From Ostrinia nubilalis (Eukaryota > Arthropoda > Insecta > Lepidoptera > Crambidae), in NCBI RefSeq assembly GCF_963855985.1, contig NC_087107.1:7316001-7380000 (forward strand): a DNA stretch of 64,000 nucleotides. The letters are read 5' to 3'. Within the stretch, counting starts at the first letter, position 1; each line of letters starts with the position of its first letter. Positions 11,263-21,613 of the stretch are shown one piece after another. A model generated the notes under the pieces. The model did not search any database. It had not been told where the DNA came from and saw only the letters and a program-made list of their open reading frames with translations. The position numbers and the translations under genes are program-made.

Positions 11263-14200
11263 ATGGAACTCAATTTTATAACAACGTTAATAAAACACGA
11301 TGTGAATCATAATGTGACACAGTGTTTCAAAACGAAAAAACCGTTTGGTAAGTCTTTTTGCACTAAAGATTTTTTTTAAAATAAATTGTTGCATGATCAA
11401 TGAGAATGATGCCAATACTTAGATTATAATTATTAATGTGTGATACATTTGAATTAAACTTCCATAAAAATTACCTAAATCGGAACAGAGAACCTACTAA
11501 ATTCAAGGACCGGAACCGGAAGAATAGAAAGTTCTAAAACCGGAAGGTTTGCTTTTATTAAACCTTGATGATCTTTCTTCTGTTCTATAGTGTTTTTCTT
11601 GTCCAAGTTAATCTATTAAATAAATGGATTATCAGCACATACGCGATTTAAAAGACCCCTGTGAACTTCAGCGTCTAACTAAAGTAAATCCAGAGATAAG
11701 AAATGCTCTGTCTTGTTAAAGGTTTTATTTACTTTTAAACTTGTTTTTACGCTAGTTACTATAAGCATGTGCACGAGGTTTTGATTACATTTGCACTTAA
11801 AAGCGGTGATTTATTATAATTCTTTATATTTTGATAAATAAATTGTCTTAAGTCTTTTAACTTTTCGCTCATCATTAAAAATGTCTTGTACTTAATAGGT
11901 TACATATTTTCAAACATTGTAAACCGTTAAATATTAAGAGTTAATTCAGCAAATACAAAATACGGCTTTAAATTATTTAATGAAATGGAAAGCTGTAAAT
12001 TATGACTTTTAATTAAAATAATTTAATGTCAAAAGTGTCTTTTAGTGCGAATGCAATTAAATTAGATACAAAATAGGGTTTAAATCATTACTACACATTC
12101 TAGATATAAAAGATAAAGTTCAACGAACCTGAGATTTTGTTTATTCGATCGCATGCGTTTGTTTGCACTGTTATCAGTCGGTTAAATTAATTAGTTAATG
12201 GGCCAAATAGCTAGTTGTTGCTATGAATACGTGACTTATTAGCATCTGCGAACAAACAAACGAACAGCATGACAAGTGGTAATTAGTTAAGGATTATAAT
12301 CAAATCAAATCAATCAAAAAACCGACTCCAAAAAACCTACACTAAAAAGTAGAAAAATAATTACTAATTTCCTACTTATTTATTAGGACGAATTAATATT
12401 TATGTAGGTATACCATGATTAATACTTCTGGAGTCGGTGCCAAGATTATGAAACATGTAAAGTTTGCCTGCACCGACTCTAAAAGTATCAATCATGGTAT
12501 ACCTACATAAATATTAATTCGTCCTAATAAATAAGTAGGAAATTAGTAATTATTTTTCTACTTTTTAGTGTAGGTTTTTTGGAGTCGGTTTTATTTTTTT
12601 TTTATAAAATTTTACTTATTTCTTGCTTTTTAGTTAACTAATTAATTACCTTGATGTTACCACTGAAGGTAGGCAGTACATTGACACCATATTCTTCATG
12701 TCTAGTGTAAATAATATTCCATACAAAATACAGGTTACCATATAGGAAACCTAAAAGACCTTAAACCGTCAGCCCACCTTAAAAACATGGAAGAATACAA
12801 CTGTTGGTCTATTTGTACTTATAATATTTAAAGAATTATCCTCCAACTCCTAAGCATTACGGAGTTGTACCTACCATGACCAATTCATCATGATGAGATG
12901 ATGAATATCTGATGTGAACACTTGAATAACTTTAGAAACTATACTTACTTATCTATAAAATTAAAAGAATTATCCTCCAACTCCTAAGCATTAAGGAGTT
13001 TTACCTTCTATCATCAGCTCATCAATATGAGATGATGATTTCCAGGAGCAAATACTTGAATAACTTAAGAAAAAGTTTGAAAAACGATATACGTGCCTAT
13101 AAAATTTTAGGGTTGCCCTCGATTTCCCTAGGATCCCATCATCAGATCCTGACTTGGTGACAATGGGACCACCTCAGAAGTGTACCCTATCGAACAAAAA
13201 AATAATTTTGAAAATCGGTCCACAATTGACGGAGTAATCGGTGAACATACATAGAAAAAAAAAATACATACAGTCGAACATATAACCTCCTCCTTTTTTG
13301 AAGTCGGTTAAAGAAATGTAACCGTAATCACCCGTAATGATGCTTTTTAAAGACAATGGTAGCTATTTAAAGTGAAAGTTATTTATTAAAGTGTTCGAAT
13401 ATATTGATTAAATTAAATTAGATTTTAAATAAACAACTTGAAAAAATCGAACTGCCTAAAGCGGGACAAATTCAATTAAATTAGATTGAATATTCTCGGT
13501 AAATACGCTAATAATACTTACTTTTGATATGCTTTTGATCTTGTTGAAATATTAAAAAATACCTAGACGTCTATTTCCGATGTCGTTTGTCGTGGTTTCT
13601 CCACCATTAGACAAGACATAATTTTTCCTAGCCGTGTCCACCAGTAGGGGTTAACTAAAGAAAGGGAAGATTTCAGTAGCGTTGTCCTCCACAGGCGGAT
13701 ACCATTTTATAAATTTTTTTATAACACCCTGTATGATTAGTTTTTTTTTATTGCAGTGAGCAGAAAAGAAGAAGTGTTGGCGATCAAAACAAAATTTCCA
13801 AATAAAATACCGGTAAGTGACATTAAGTATTTCTGTTTTCTTTCAAGTTGTTTACGAGTGCAGTGTTCCTTCCTAGCATTGCAATCTAATAAAATTACTA
13901 TCATCACTTAATAATGTTACTACCTACTTACCTACAAACTTACCAACTTCTTTGTATGTGGTCCAAAATTCATTATAGAATTTATTTTCTTAGCTGCAAT
14001 TTGAACTTATAGTTTGGTACTTACTTTAAATATCGTCAATTTAAACTTTCCTTTTGTTTTCAGTTAATAGTCGAAAAATACCACAAAGATAAAAGTTTGC
14101 CGTCACTGGACAAGACGAAGTTTTTAGTGCCCGGAGATATTACAATGTCACAGTTTCTAGTCATAATAAGGAACAGGATAAGAATTAAGCCAAACCAAGT

Positions 14201-17200
14201 AAGTCATTATGTTCCTATCCTACGTTTAGACATGACAGCTTTAAGTTTCATTGATAAATCAAAGACCGGAAGACGTAGTGTGGTCAGGCCTCCCACTAGG
14301 TGGACTGACGATCTGGTGAAAGTCGCGGGAAATTATTATGGATGCGGGCAATGGAGCACCGGTCGTTGTGGAACTCCTTGGGGAGGCAGTTGTCCAGCAG
14401 TGAGTGTCATTTGGCTGAAACGATTATGCGCACATAAGTAGGACAAACATTGTTTGCGTTTATTTCCCAAAGACACTGGTAGAAAAAGTTTAGATCTTTC
14501 ATGTTGTGCTCTTAATTTTAAAGAAAAAAGTAAAATAAATTGAATGAATATCGTCCTATCGTAGATTTCCATTCAAATAGCAACAGATGTGTGATGTTTA
14601 CCCCATTCCAAGATTGAAATCAATAAATACAGAAAATCAATTAGCCGATAGCATTCTGACGTCACATAACATCTAGATCACAGCAGTAAACACTGGATCT
14701 ACCTAAGTTCCTTAAAAGGTCATGAAGGTTAATTTGTTGTGGTAACTATAACGGGTATACAGTGTGAGTCACGTTAAAGTGTACATATGAAAATAGATGA
14801 AACTAGACCTATTTTTATCGACAAAAAAGAGGTCAAATTTTTTTTTTTTTTAATTTTTTATATCATTGCAATCGTTTCAGCCAAATGACGTCCACTGCTG
14901 GACAAAGGCCTCCTCCAAGGTTTTCCACAATGCACGGTCCTGCGCTGCCCGCATCCAGGCTCTTCCCGCGACCTTTACGAGATCGTCGGTCCACCTAGTA
15001 GGAGGCCTGCCCACGCTACGTTTTCCAGCCCGTGGTCGCCACTCGAGAACTTTTCTGCCCCAACGGCCATCGTCTCTACGAGCTATGTGCCCCGCCCACT
15101 GCCACTTGGTTTTAGCAATTCTGCGAGCTATGTCGGTCACTTTGGTTCTCCTGCGGATCTCCTCATTTCTGATTCGATCACGCAGGGAAACTCCAAGCAT
15201 GGCCCGCTCCATCGCCCTTTGGGTGACCTTGAGCCTTCTTATGAGGCCCATAGTAAGCGACCACGTTTCAGATCCATAAATCAACACTGGCAGCACACAC
15301 TGCTCGAACACTTTTGTCTTGAGACACTGCGGTATTTCGGACGTGAGTATATTGCGTAGCTTCCCGAACGCTGCCCAGCCGAGTTGGATTCGACGATTGA
15401 CCTCTTTCTCGAAGTTGGCCCTACCTAACTGGACTGTTTGTCCCAGGTATACATAATTGTCAACAACTTCGAGTGTAGAGTCTCCAACCTTCAAAGGAGT
15501 GGGTGCGACACGGACATTAGACATGATTTTTGTCTTGTCCATGTTCATTTTGAGACCCACTTGTTGAGAGGCTCTACTGAGGCCATCGAGCATTGTGCCT
15601 AGATCTTCCAAGGTTTCAGCCATGACTACGATATCGTCCGCGAATCGAAGGTGGGTGATGTACTCACCGTTGATATTTATGCCAAATCCGCTCCAGTCCA
15701 AGAGCTTGAAGACATCTTCCAGGGCGGTGGTAAACAGTTTTGGAGATATGACGTCTCCCTGTCTTACCCCTCGCTGCAACTGGATAGGTTTCGAGTCCCG
15801 ATCCTGGAGGCGGATGGAGGTGGAGGATGATATCGTTTTTTTTTTGGCTGAAACGATATCATTGCAAACGTTGTGATAGGGATAGATACATGCGATTTTT
15901 GGTTTTACGAAGGTAACACGATAGAGAATTATACAAAGTAATAAAAACCACCCATTATAGGGGCATTTTTTGGAGAAATTGATCAAATAACCAAAAAAAC
16001 ACGAATTTAAAAGCAAATTTTTTTCAAAAAGTATATTTTTTTATTATTTGTTGGCCTTTTTTGTGTATTTTATGCATTTTTTTAGTATCGCCTGTTATTT
16101 AGCATTATTACTGTTTTTATTTTATCAGGATATACCGCTTAGTTTAAAAGTTATTACGTTTTATCTACAATAAGTAATTGGAAGAAAAAAATTCTATAAA
16201 AAATAAAAAAAAATCTTGACTTCTTTTTTGTCGATAAAAATAGGTCTTGTTTCATCTATTTTCATATGTACACTTTAACGTGACTCACACTGTATACGAA
16301 GAGTAGATGTTATGTGTTTATCTATTCAAGATGGATGGAAGTTTACTAGGGAAAGTAAGTCTCGTGCAGAGATCAGCTGTCTAATTAGTCAAGTAAGGAA
16401 GTCATAATTAAACCTAGACAGCCTAATTTAATATGACTTGCATGATTTTGAGATGAACAAAGACTATCAAAATGATTATTTGGAAATAGTAACCCACCAG
16501 TGCTGCAGTGTACGTAATAGGTGGGTAAGTTTACCTATGTAGCTACACTGGTGGGTTATTTATTATACATTTACTCAGATATTTAACCTAGGCGACATAT
16601 TTTTGAAGCATTTTAATTCTAAATCGCATAGTACGAAACACTTCGCATAATCGCATAAACGGTAAACGAATCCCAACCGCAGATAACTAAAAACGGTTTT
16701 CAAAATATTACCTCGACTAGAAGCTAGTGAATAAGTAGAATTTAAGCCACAAACCCATAAAATTAATGCCTGATTGTTGTCCGCAGGCCCTGTATTTAAT
16801 TATAAACAACAGATCCATGCTGAGCATGAGCTTGACGATGGCACAGGCATACGAATCTCATGGAGACGAAGACGGGTTCCTCTACATTACTTATGCCTCA
16901 CAAGAAGTCTTCGGATACCAAGATGGTAAATATAGTAGTACCTAAATACCTTTATGCTTCAGCAAATTGATAAGCCATAGAATAAGACTAGAATAGAATA
17001 CTATTTATTTATTGCTATCTCAGTTTACATTCAAATCTAATCATGTAGGTAGGCACTTACCATAAACAATATTAGCAGATGTTTGGACGCATTAGAAATA
17101 CAATTCGCATACGAATTTGCACAACCGCCTTATTAACTAAATAAGAATTTTATACGATTTATGCGATATCGCATACGAAAATAGAATTGAAATGCTTTGA

Positions 17201-18630
17201 AAATACATCGCCTGATAACTCTTTCAAAAAGGTTCTTCATCGAACCTGTTACCTACTTACAAATATTTCTTTTTCCAGATATGAATGGATCAGAAGAAGA
17301 AGTTCAAGTCATCAGACATAGATTTCCTAACAAAGTACCTGTAAGTATCTAAGTACTTACAAACAAAAGTTGCATAAAAATAAGATAACAATTTAAAATA
17401 GTATATCACCCGCACCCGGCCTTTTGCCGGTAACCTGATAACCTACACGACAGAAATAAATAGATAAATAACTCCTTGTATTGCGAAGCGTTATCTCTTA
17501 ATATAGCATACACTTACAAAGTAACGATTGTTGGTACATAAAAGTACAGCGCTTTTAGCAAAAAATAACCTTTTAATTACTTTTATTATGTAAGTTAATA
17601 AAGTCAAAAAGTCAAAATTTCTTTATTTGTTTGGACTAATAAATAGTTCTTACAAAATAATGTTTAACTTTTTTCTTTCAGCTTTATGTAAAACGCTACG
17701 TGAGGGAGCGAGAAGTGCCCACCTTAGAAAAAACCAAATTCCTGGTTCCTCAAGAGCTTACGATGTCCCAGTTTCTCTACATCATTCGGACAAAAATGAA
17801 ACTAAGGGATACACAGGTAAGAAAACCTAATAGCTTAGTTTAAAAAAATCGTTACACTTCTTGCTCATGGCATGGTGTCAAGAAGAAGTCCCTAATTTAA
17901 TATTCTTATTTAGTAGAACCCTGGCGAAGATTTTTAAAAACATCTTTATCGTTATTATCTTTGCAAGCGTTATGCAGTTCCATAAGTGTCAAGACTTCGT
18001 AGTCATAATAATGCATAAAGATAACTCAGTCATTTTAATTACCGCACGTATTGCGACAGTGCTGCCACTATCATACATTAATTGACTGAAAGTTAGAAGT
18101 TGAAACTAAAGAGACGTGAAAGTTTTTCTTTTGACATAGTCTGAAAAGGATGCATTAATGGCTATAAAGGTCAGAAAAATAGTTACAGTTGCTTTATGCT
18201 ATAATACCTACTTACTCAGTGAAAAGAAACATGTTTCGGTAGAAAACTGGGTTGAGTCCTACGTGTTTTAGATTTATGGAAAAGGAAGGGTGGGTTATTA
18301 TGTCAACCTAAAATACATAATATTGTAATACCTAAACAAAACACAATCGTGGCAGCACTATCGTGATATTGCCGTGTCTATCATCTTAACAACGTGCAAT
18401 TATACCGGTGACGACCCAACCTCGCTCATATCTAACACACTCATGTTTAACAAACTTGAACTCAAACACAAATGAACAAGGCTCACTTTCCCATACAGGC
18501 GCTGTACTTGCTGGTGAATGACAAGGTGCTGGTCAGCCACAGCATGACCATGGCGCAGGCGTACGAGGAGTTCCGCGGCGCCGACGGCTACCTTCACATC
18601 ACCTACGCCGCGCAGCAGGTCTTCGGGTGA
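11263..18630 (+). CDS. Tandem Atg8/LC3 fusion protein, two LC3 domains, seven exons
   Basis: Exons 11263-11347, 13757-13812, 14064-14198, 16787-16925, 17279-17340, 17682-17816 and 18499-18630 join with matching phases into 247 codons plus TGA. Domain 1 (residues about 20-135) has KTKFPNKIPLIVEKY, LDKTKFLVP and EDGFLYITYASQEVFG. Domain 2 (about 143-247) has RHRFPNKVPLYVKRY, LEKTKFLVP and ADGYLHITYAAQQVFG. The KTKFLVP signature is LC3-type rather than GABARAP-type. Atg8/LC3 proteins are ubiquitin-like and are conjugated to phosphatidylethanolamine through a C-terminal glycine during autophagy. Domain 1 starts with the usual basic N-terminal extension (FKTKKPF); domain 2 lacks it and follows the short acidic linker YQDDMNGS. 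The two halves have parallel exon layouts, including middle exons of exactly 135 nt, so the gene arose by internal duplication. The stop follows directly after the domain 2 glycine. Start chosen because AAAATGG lies in a good context. Confidence 0.87.
12318..12592. repeat. Near-perfect palindrome (fold-back MITE) in LC3 intron 1
   Basis: The arms 12318-12440 and 12470-12592 are almost perfect inverted copies around a short loop, beginning AACCGACTCCAAAAAA and ending with its complement. The middle also repeats GAGTCGGTGC and its complement. The related word GAAGTCGGTTA occurs again near 13308, so a larger element of about 1 kb with AACCGACT-type ends is possible. Confidence 0.8.
14258..14430 (+). 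mobile_element. RTE-type LINE 3'-end fragment
   Basis: Plus-strand remnant matching the C-terminus of the RTE frame at 14872-15855: TGRRSVVRPPTRWTDDLVKVAG, followed by a frame-disrupted tail and the GTTGTCCAGCAGTGAGTGTC 3'-end motif. It lies 60 bp after exon 3 of the LC3 gene, inside intron 3. Confidence 0.75.
14755..16297. mobile_element. DNA element with about 80-bp terminal inverted repeats, hosting an RTE insertion
   Basis: The left end TACAGTGTGAGTCACGTTAA (from about 14758) and the right end TTAACGTGACTCACACTGTA (to about 16294) are inverted repeats of about 80 bp, reaching to the words TTTTTATCGACAAAAAAGA on the left and TTTTTTGTCGATAAAAA on the right. A flanking TA at each side is compatible with a mariner-type TA target. 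Without the nested RTE (14872-15855) the element is about 0.55 kb and non-coding. Confidence 0.7.
14872..15855 (-). mobile_element. 5'-truncated RTE-type LINE fragment
   Basis: A minus-strand frame encodes the C-terminal half of a reverse transcriptase: RLQDRDSKPIQLQRGVRQGD, the THLRFADDIVVMAE catalytic FADD box, YVYLGQTVQLG and VLIYGSETWSLTMGLIRRL. It ends with TRWTDDLVKVAG and the CAGCAGTGGACGTC-type 3' end typical of moth RTEs. The direct repeat ATATCATTGCAA at 14860-14871 and 15856-15867 is a 12-bp target duplication. It shows a 5'-truncated insertion into the surrounding inverted-repeat element. The upstream part of the open frame comes from flanking sequence. Confidence 0.85.
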
Positions 18631-18634
18631 ACCG

Positions 18635-18930
18635 ATGGTAAGGTGCCATTGGTACTTGACACTAGGGATGAAGTGGAAATGGGCAGGGCACATAGTACGC
18701 AGAACTGATGGCCGATGGGGCAGCAAGGTTCTGGAATGGAGGCCGCGTACCGGAAGGCGCAGCGTGGGACGTCCTTACCTTGTGGGTACAAGGTGGACCG
18801 ACGACATCGTAAAGGTAGCAGGAAGGCGCTCTGTACGCAGGCCGCTACTAACCGGGCAACATGGAAAGCATTGGGGGAGGCCTATGTTCAGCTGTGGACG
18901 TCCTATGGCTGAGAATGATGATGATGATGA
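18635..18930 (+). mobile_element. RTE LINE 3'-end fragment directly after the LC3 stop
   Basis: Plus-strand remnant encoding KWKWAGHIVRRTDGRWGSKV and RWTDDIVKVAGRRSV, matching the RTE at 14872-15855. It ends in an ATG trinucleotide microsatellite (about 18914-18932), the normal kind of tail for RTE elements. It begins within a few bases of the LC3 stop codon and so probably forms part of, or truncated, the original 3' region of that gene. Confidence 0.8.
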
Positions 18931-19265
18931 TGACTAGGGATGTTACGGAAGTAGTTAAATCGGAACCGGAATTTTTTAACTTGGTTTTATCGAAACCGAA
19001 ATCGGAACCGGAACTGAATCGGAAGCGCAAAATCCATCGAAGTTCTGAAGTTTCGGAATCTAAATGGAACCTTTGTAACATCCATTGGATGAGATAGCAG
19101 ATATCACGCTCCAAAGAATCTGGAAATTTATAGACTCAACGGGACTAAGCAGTGAACTCTAAAGACAAGGGCTGTCACAATAGATCAAACCTGGTCGAGC
19201 TGGCGCAAATGAAGGCCCAAAACCAATAATAATAATAATAACATCCATTGGCGTTTAGTATGTTA

Positions 19266-19483
19266 TACAGGAAGGGTGTCCCAGAATGGGTGAATCAAAC
19301 TGCTACGGGAGGTAGCTCTACTAATGTAGGTACTATCCCTAAAAAATATGAAAAAAAAATTTGAGTTCGGAATTTTTTTTTAAATAATGTGCTCTAATCT
19401 CGAAATCTAGTCATTATTTTCTAGTACATTAGTAGAGCTACCTCCCCTATCAGTTTGATTCACCCATTCTGGGACACCCTGTA
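19266..19483. mobile_element. Mariner-type MITE, long inverted repeats
   Basis: The 218-bp element runs from TACAGG-AA-GGGTGTCCCA to TGGGACACCCTGTA. Terminal inverted repeats extend for nearly 60 bp into TAGCTCTACTAATGTA and its complement. The TACAGGGTGTCCC end is characteristic of Tc1/mariner-derived MITEs in insects. It is non-coding. Confidence 0.8.
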
Positions 19484-19875
19484 TGTATGTACACACGACA
19501 GCACATCAGGCTACCCATTTTTGTTGCAATGCAAACTCGCCCCTATTACAACTGCACAAGAACCCACAGTGGTTACGTTGACGTACCGTCGTCTGTACAT
19601 TTTCGACTTTCTGAGGAGGATATTGATCCCATAGTAAGTTATTCATAATCTTGAGTAGAATCTTCCTGAAAACGTTACTTTAATAATTTTAAAAGTAACA
19701 CATAAAACGCACCTAAATGGTCCATAGTTTCAGTAGGGAACAAACACACGATTGCCAAAGGCCGCAAGGATCAACGCATAAATCTTGATTAGTTTCTTGT
19801 TGTTCACACTAGATACTTGGAATCTGACATTTATTGTTACATATTGAGCGGAGGTTATTATTTGAACTCACGACA

Positions 19876-21613
19876 ATGAGGATCATTTCGATTTTTAGCT
19901 GTGAATGCAGATTTATAGGGCTAAGAAATCCTTAATACACAGTGCAAAAATTTTTGTTCTACGACAAAAATTGACGAAGTTATGGCCAAATTACTAAAAA
20001 AGTTCACTGACCGCTCGGCGCGGGGACGATGACGTCATTATATCCGATCCGAACGCTGCCGACGTACTGCGTGGATAGAAAATATTTTTTTCTAGCCAAA
20101 TTATCAGTTTTAGAGAAAAACTTGTAATGACATTTATTCATCAGAATAAAGTAAGCTATCGATAGGTAATTTTTAAAAATAGAAATTGTGAAAAATACCG
20201 CAAAAAATCCATACGCTCATACGATTCAATGGCACGCAGAGACGCGATTGGGGTCTCCGCGGTGGTATATTTGGCGATTTATTCAAATAAAGTGTTCATA
20301 AGTGTTGTTAGAGTCATATCTTCTTCCAAGTAAAGTATAAAAATGTATAAGTATTAATTTATTTACTTCTAACAATAAGGTATAGCTGAGGCAGATACAC
20401 TCTGCCTAGGCTACAAGACATTGCTATGAAAATCATTTCGATGTACACGCAATACCTACCTGTTATTTAGTTTTTCTGAGTTAAACCTACGCACCTACCT
20501 ATCTATTCGCCGTTCCCATGGGCGAGCCAGCTGCTGCAGGAAAGGACAGCCGCTCCGTGCTGGAAATCTATTTAATCTTAGCCTAGAAGCTGGGTATGAC
20601 TACCCCGCCCCTCTCCTCTCCCCAGGTCATAAGCTGGGCATGACTTACCCCTCGGCCAGAAGTTGGGTATGATTTACCCCCCCCCCCCCCCCCCCGGCCC
20701 GAAACTGGGTATGACTTGACCCCTCCCCCTCCCCCCAGGCCAGAAGCTAGGTAAGGCTTGCCCCTACCCCCAGGCCATAAGCATAAGCTGGATATGACTC
20801 CCCTTCGGCCAGAAGCTGGGTATGACACCCCCCCCCCATGCCAGAAATGCCAGAAACTGGGTATGACTTGACCCCCCCCCCCCCCAGGCCATAAGCTGGG
20901 TAAGGCTAGCCCCTCCCCCCAACCCATAGAAACTGGTTATGACTTGAACCCACCCCCCCTCCCCAAGCCAGAAGCTGGGTAAGGCTAGCCCCTTTCCCCA
21001 GTCCATAAGCATAAGCTAGGTATGACTCCCCCTTGGCCGGAAGCTGGGTATTACTTACCCCCTGAAGCTGGGTAAGGCTTGCCCCTCCCCCCAGGCTATA
21101 AGCTGGGTATGACTTATCCCCCCCCCCCCCAGGCCAGAAACTGGGTATTAGCATCATATTATGTATTATTATGTTCCATACAAACAATCATTAAGTTACA
21201 CTCACCCCAACCGCGTCTCCGCATTGCATCGAATCCTATGAAAATGTGGTTTTTGGACATAGCAATATTTATTTTTCACAATTTTTATTTTTAAAAATTA
21301 CTGGTCGATAGGTTACCTTATTTTGAAGAATAAATGTTATTAAAAGTTTTTTTCTAAAACTGATAGTTTAGCCGGAAAAAAATATTTTCCATCCCAATAG
21401 TACGCCGGCTGCGCTCGATTCGGATATAATGACGTCACGCGGCCTTGCGTACGTTGACTTATAGCGGCAAAAACGGCCTATGTTTATTACTTAATATCTT
21501 CGTAAGTAATGGTCCGATTTGGATAATTCAAAAAGATATATCTTTCTTATGTCTTAAAGATTAACGTAGATACTAGTTTCATTGAATTTTCTACAACAGT
21601 ACTGATCCTCATT
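19876..21613. mobile_element. Large fold-back element enclosing a C-rich minisatellite
   Basis: The ends AATGAGGATCA (about 19875) and TGATCCTCATT (to about 21613) are inverted. The arms about 19940-20270 and 21200-21510 are clearly related in inverted orientation although diverged (both carry GGATATAATGACGTCA, and TTTTTAAAAATTAC is inverted between them). No protein is recognisable. The loop carries the minisatellite at 20583-21150. The architecture matches a fold-back (long-TIR) DNA transposon. Confidence 0.65.
20583..21150. repeat. C-rich minisatellite, about 35-60 bp units
   Basis: About a dozen variable units share GGCCAGAAGCTGGGTATGAC followed by TT(A/G)CCCC and C runs of up to about 18. 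The block is strongly C-rich on the plus strand in an otherwise AT-rich region. The long open frames on the minus strand are an artefact of the repeat composition. The AGGCCAGAAGCTGGGTA core reappears inverted at 53022-53055 and, less exactly, at 53311-53345. Confidence 0.85.

Noticed and set aside
14097..14441. A single-exon protein of 114 residues starting in LC3 exon 3
   Set aside because: It reads through the true donor at 14199 and then runs into an RTE fragment; the frame is a chance fusion.
20583..21187. Minus-strand open frames of 80-114 codons rich in Gly, Trp and Ser
   Set aside because: They follow the repeat period of the C-rich minisatellite and have no start context, splice sites or family motif.
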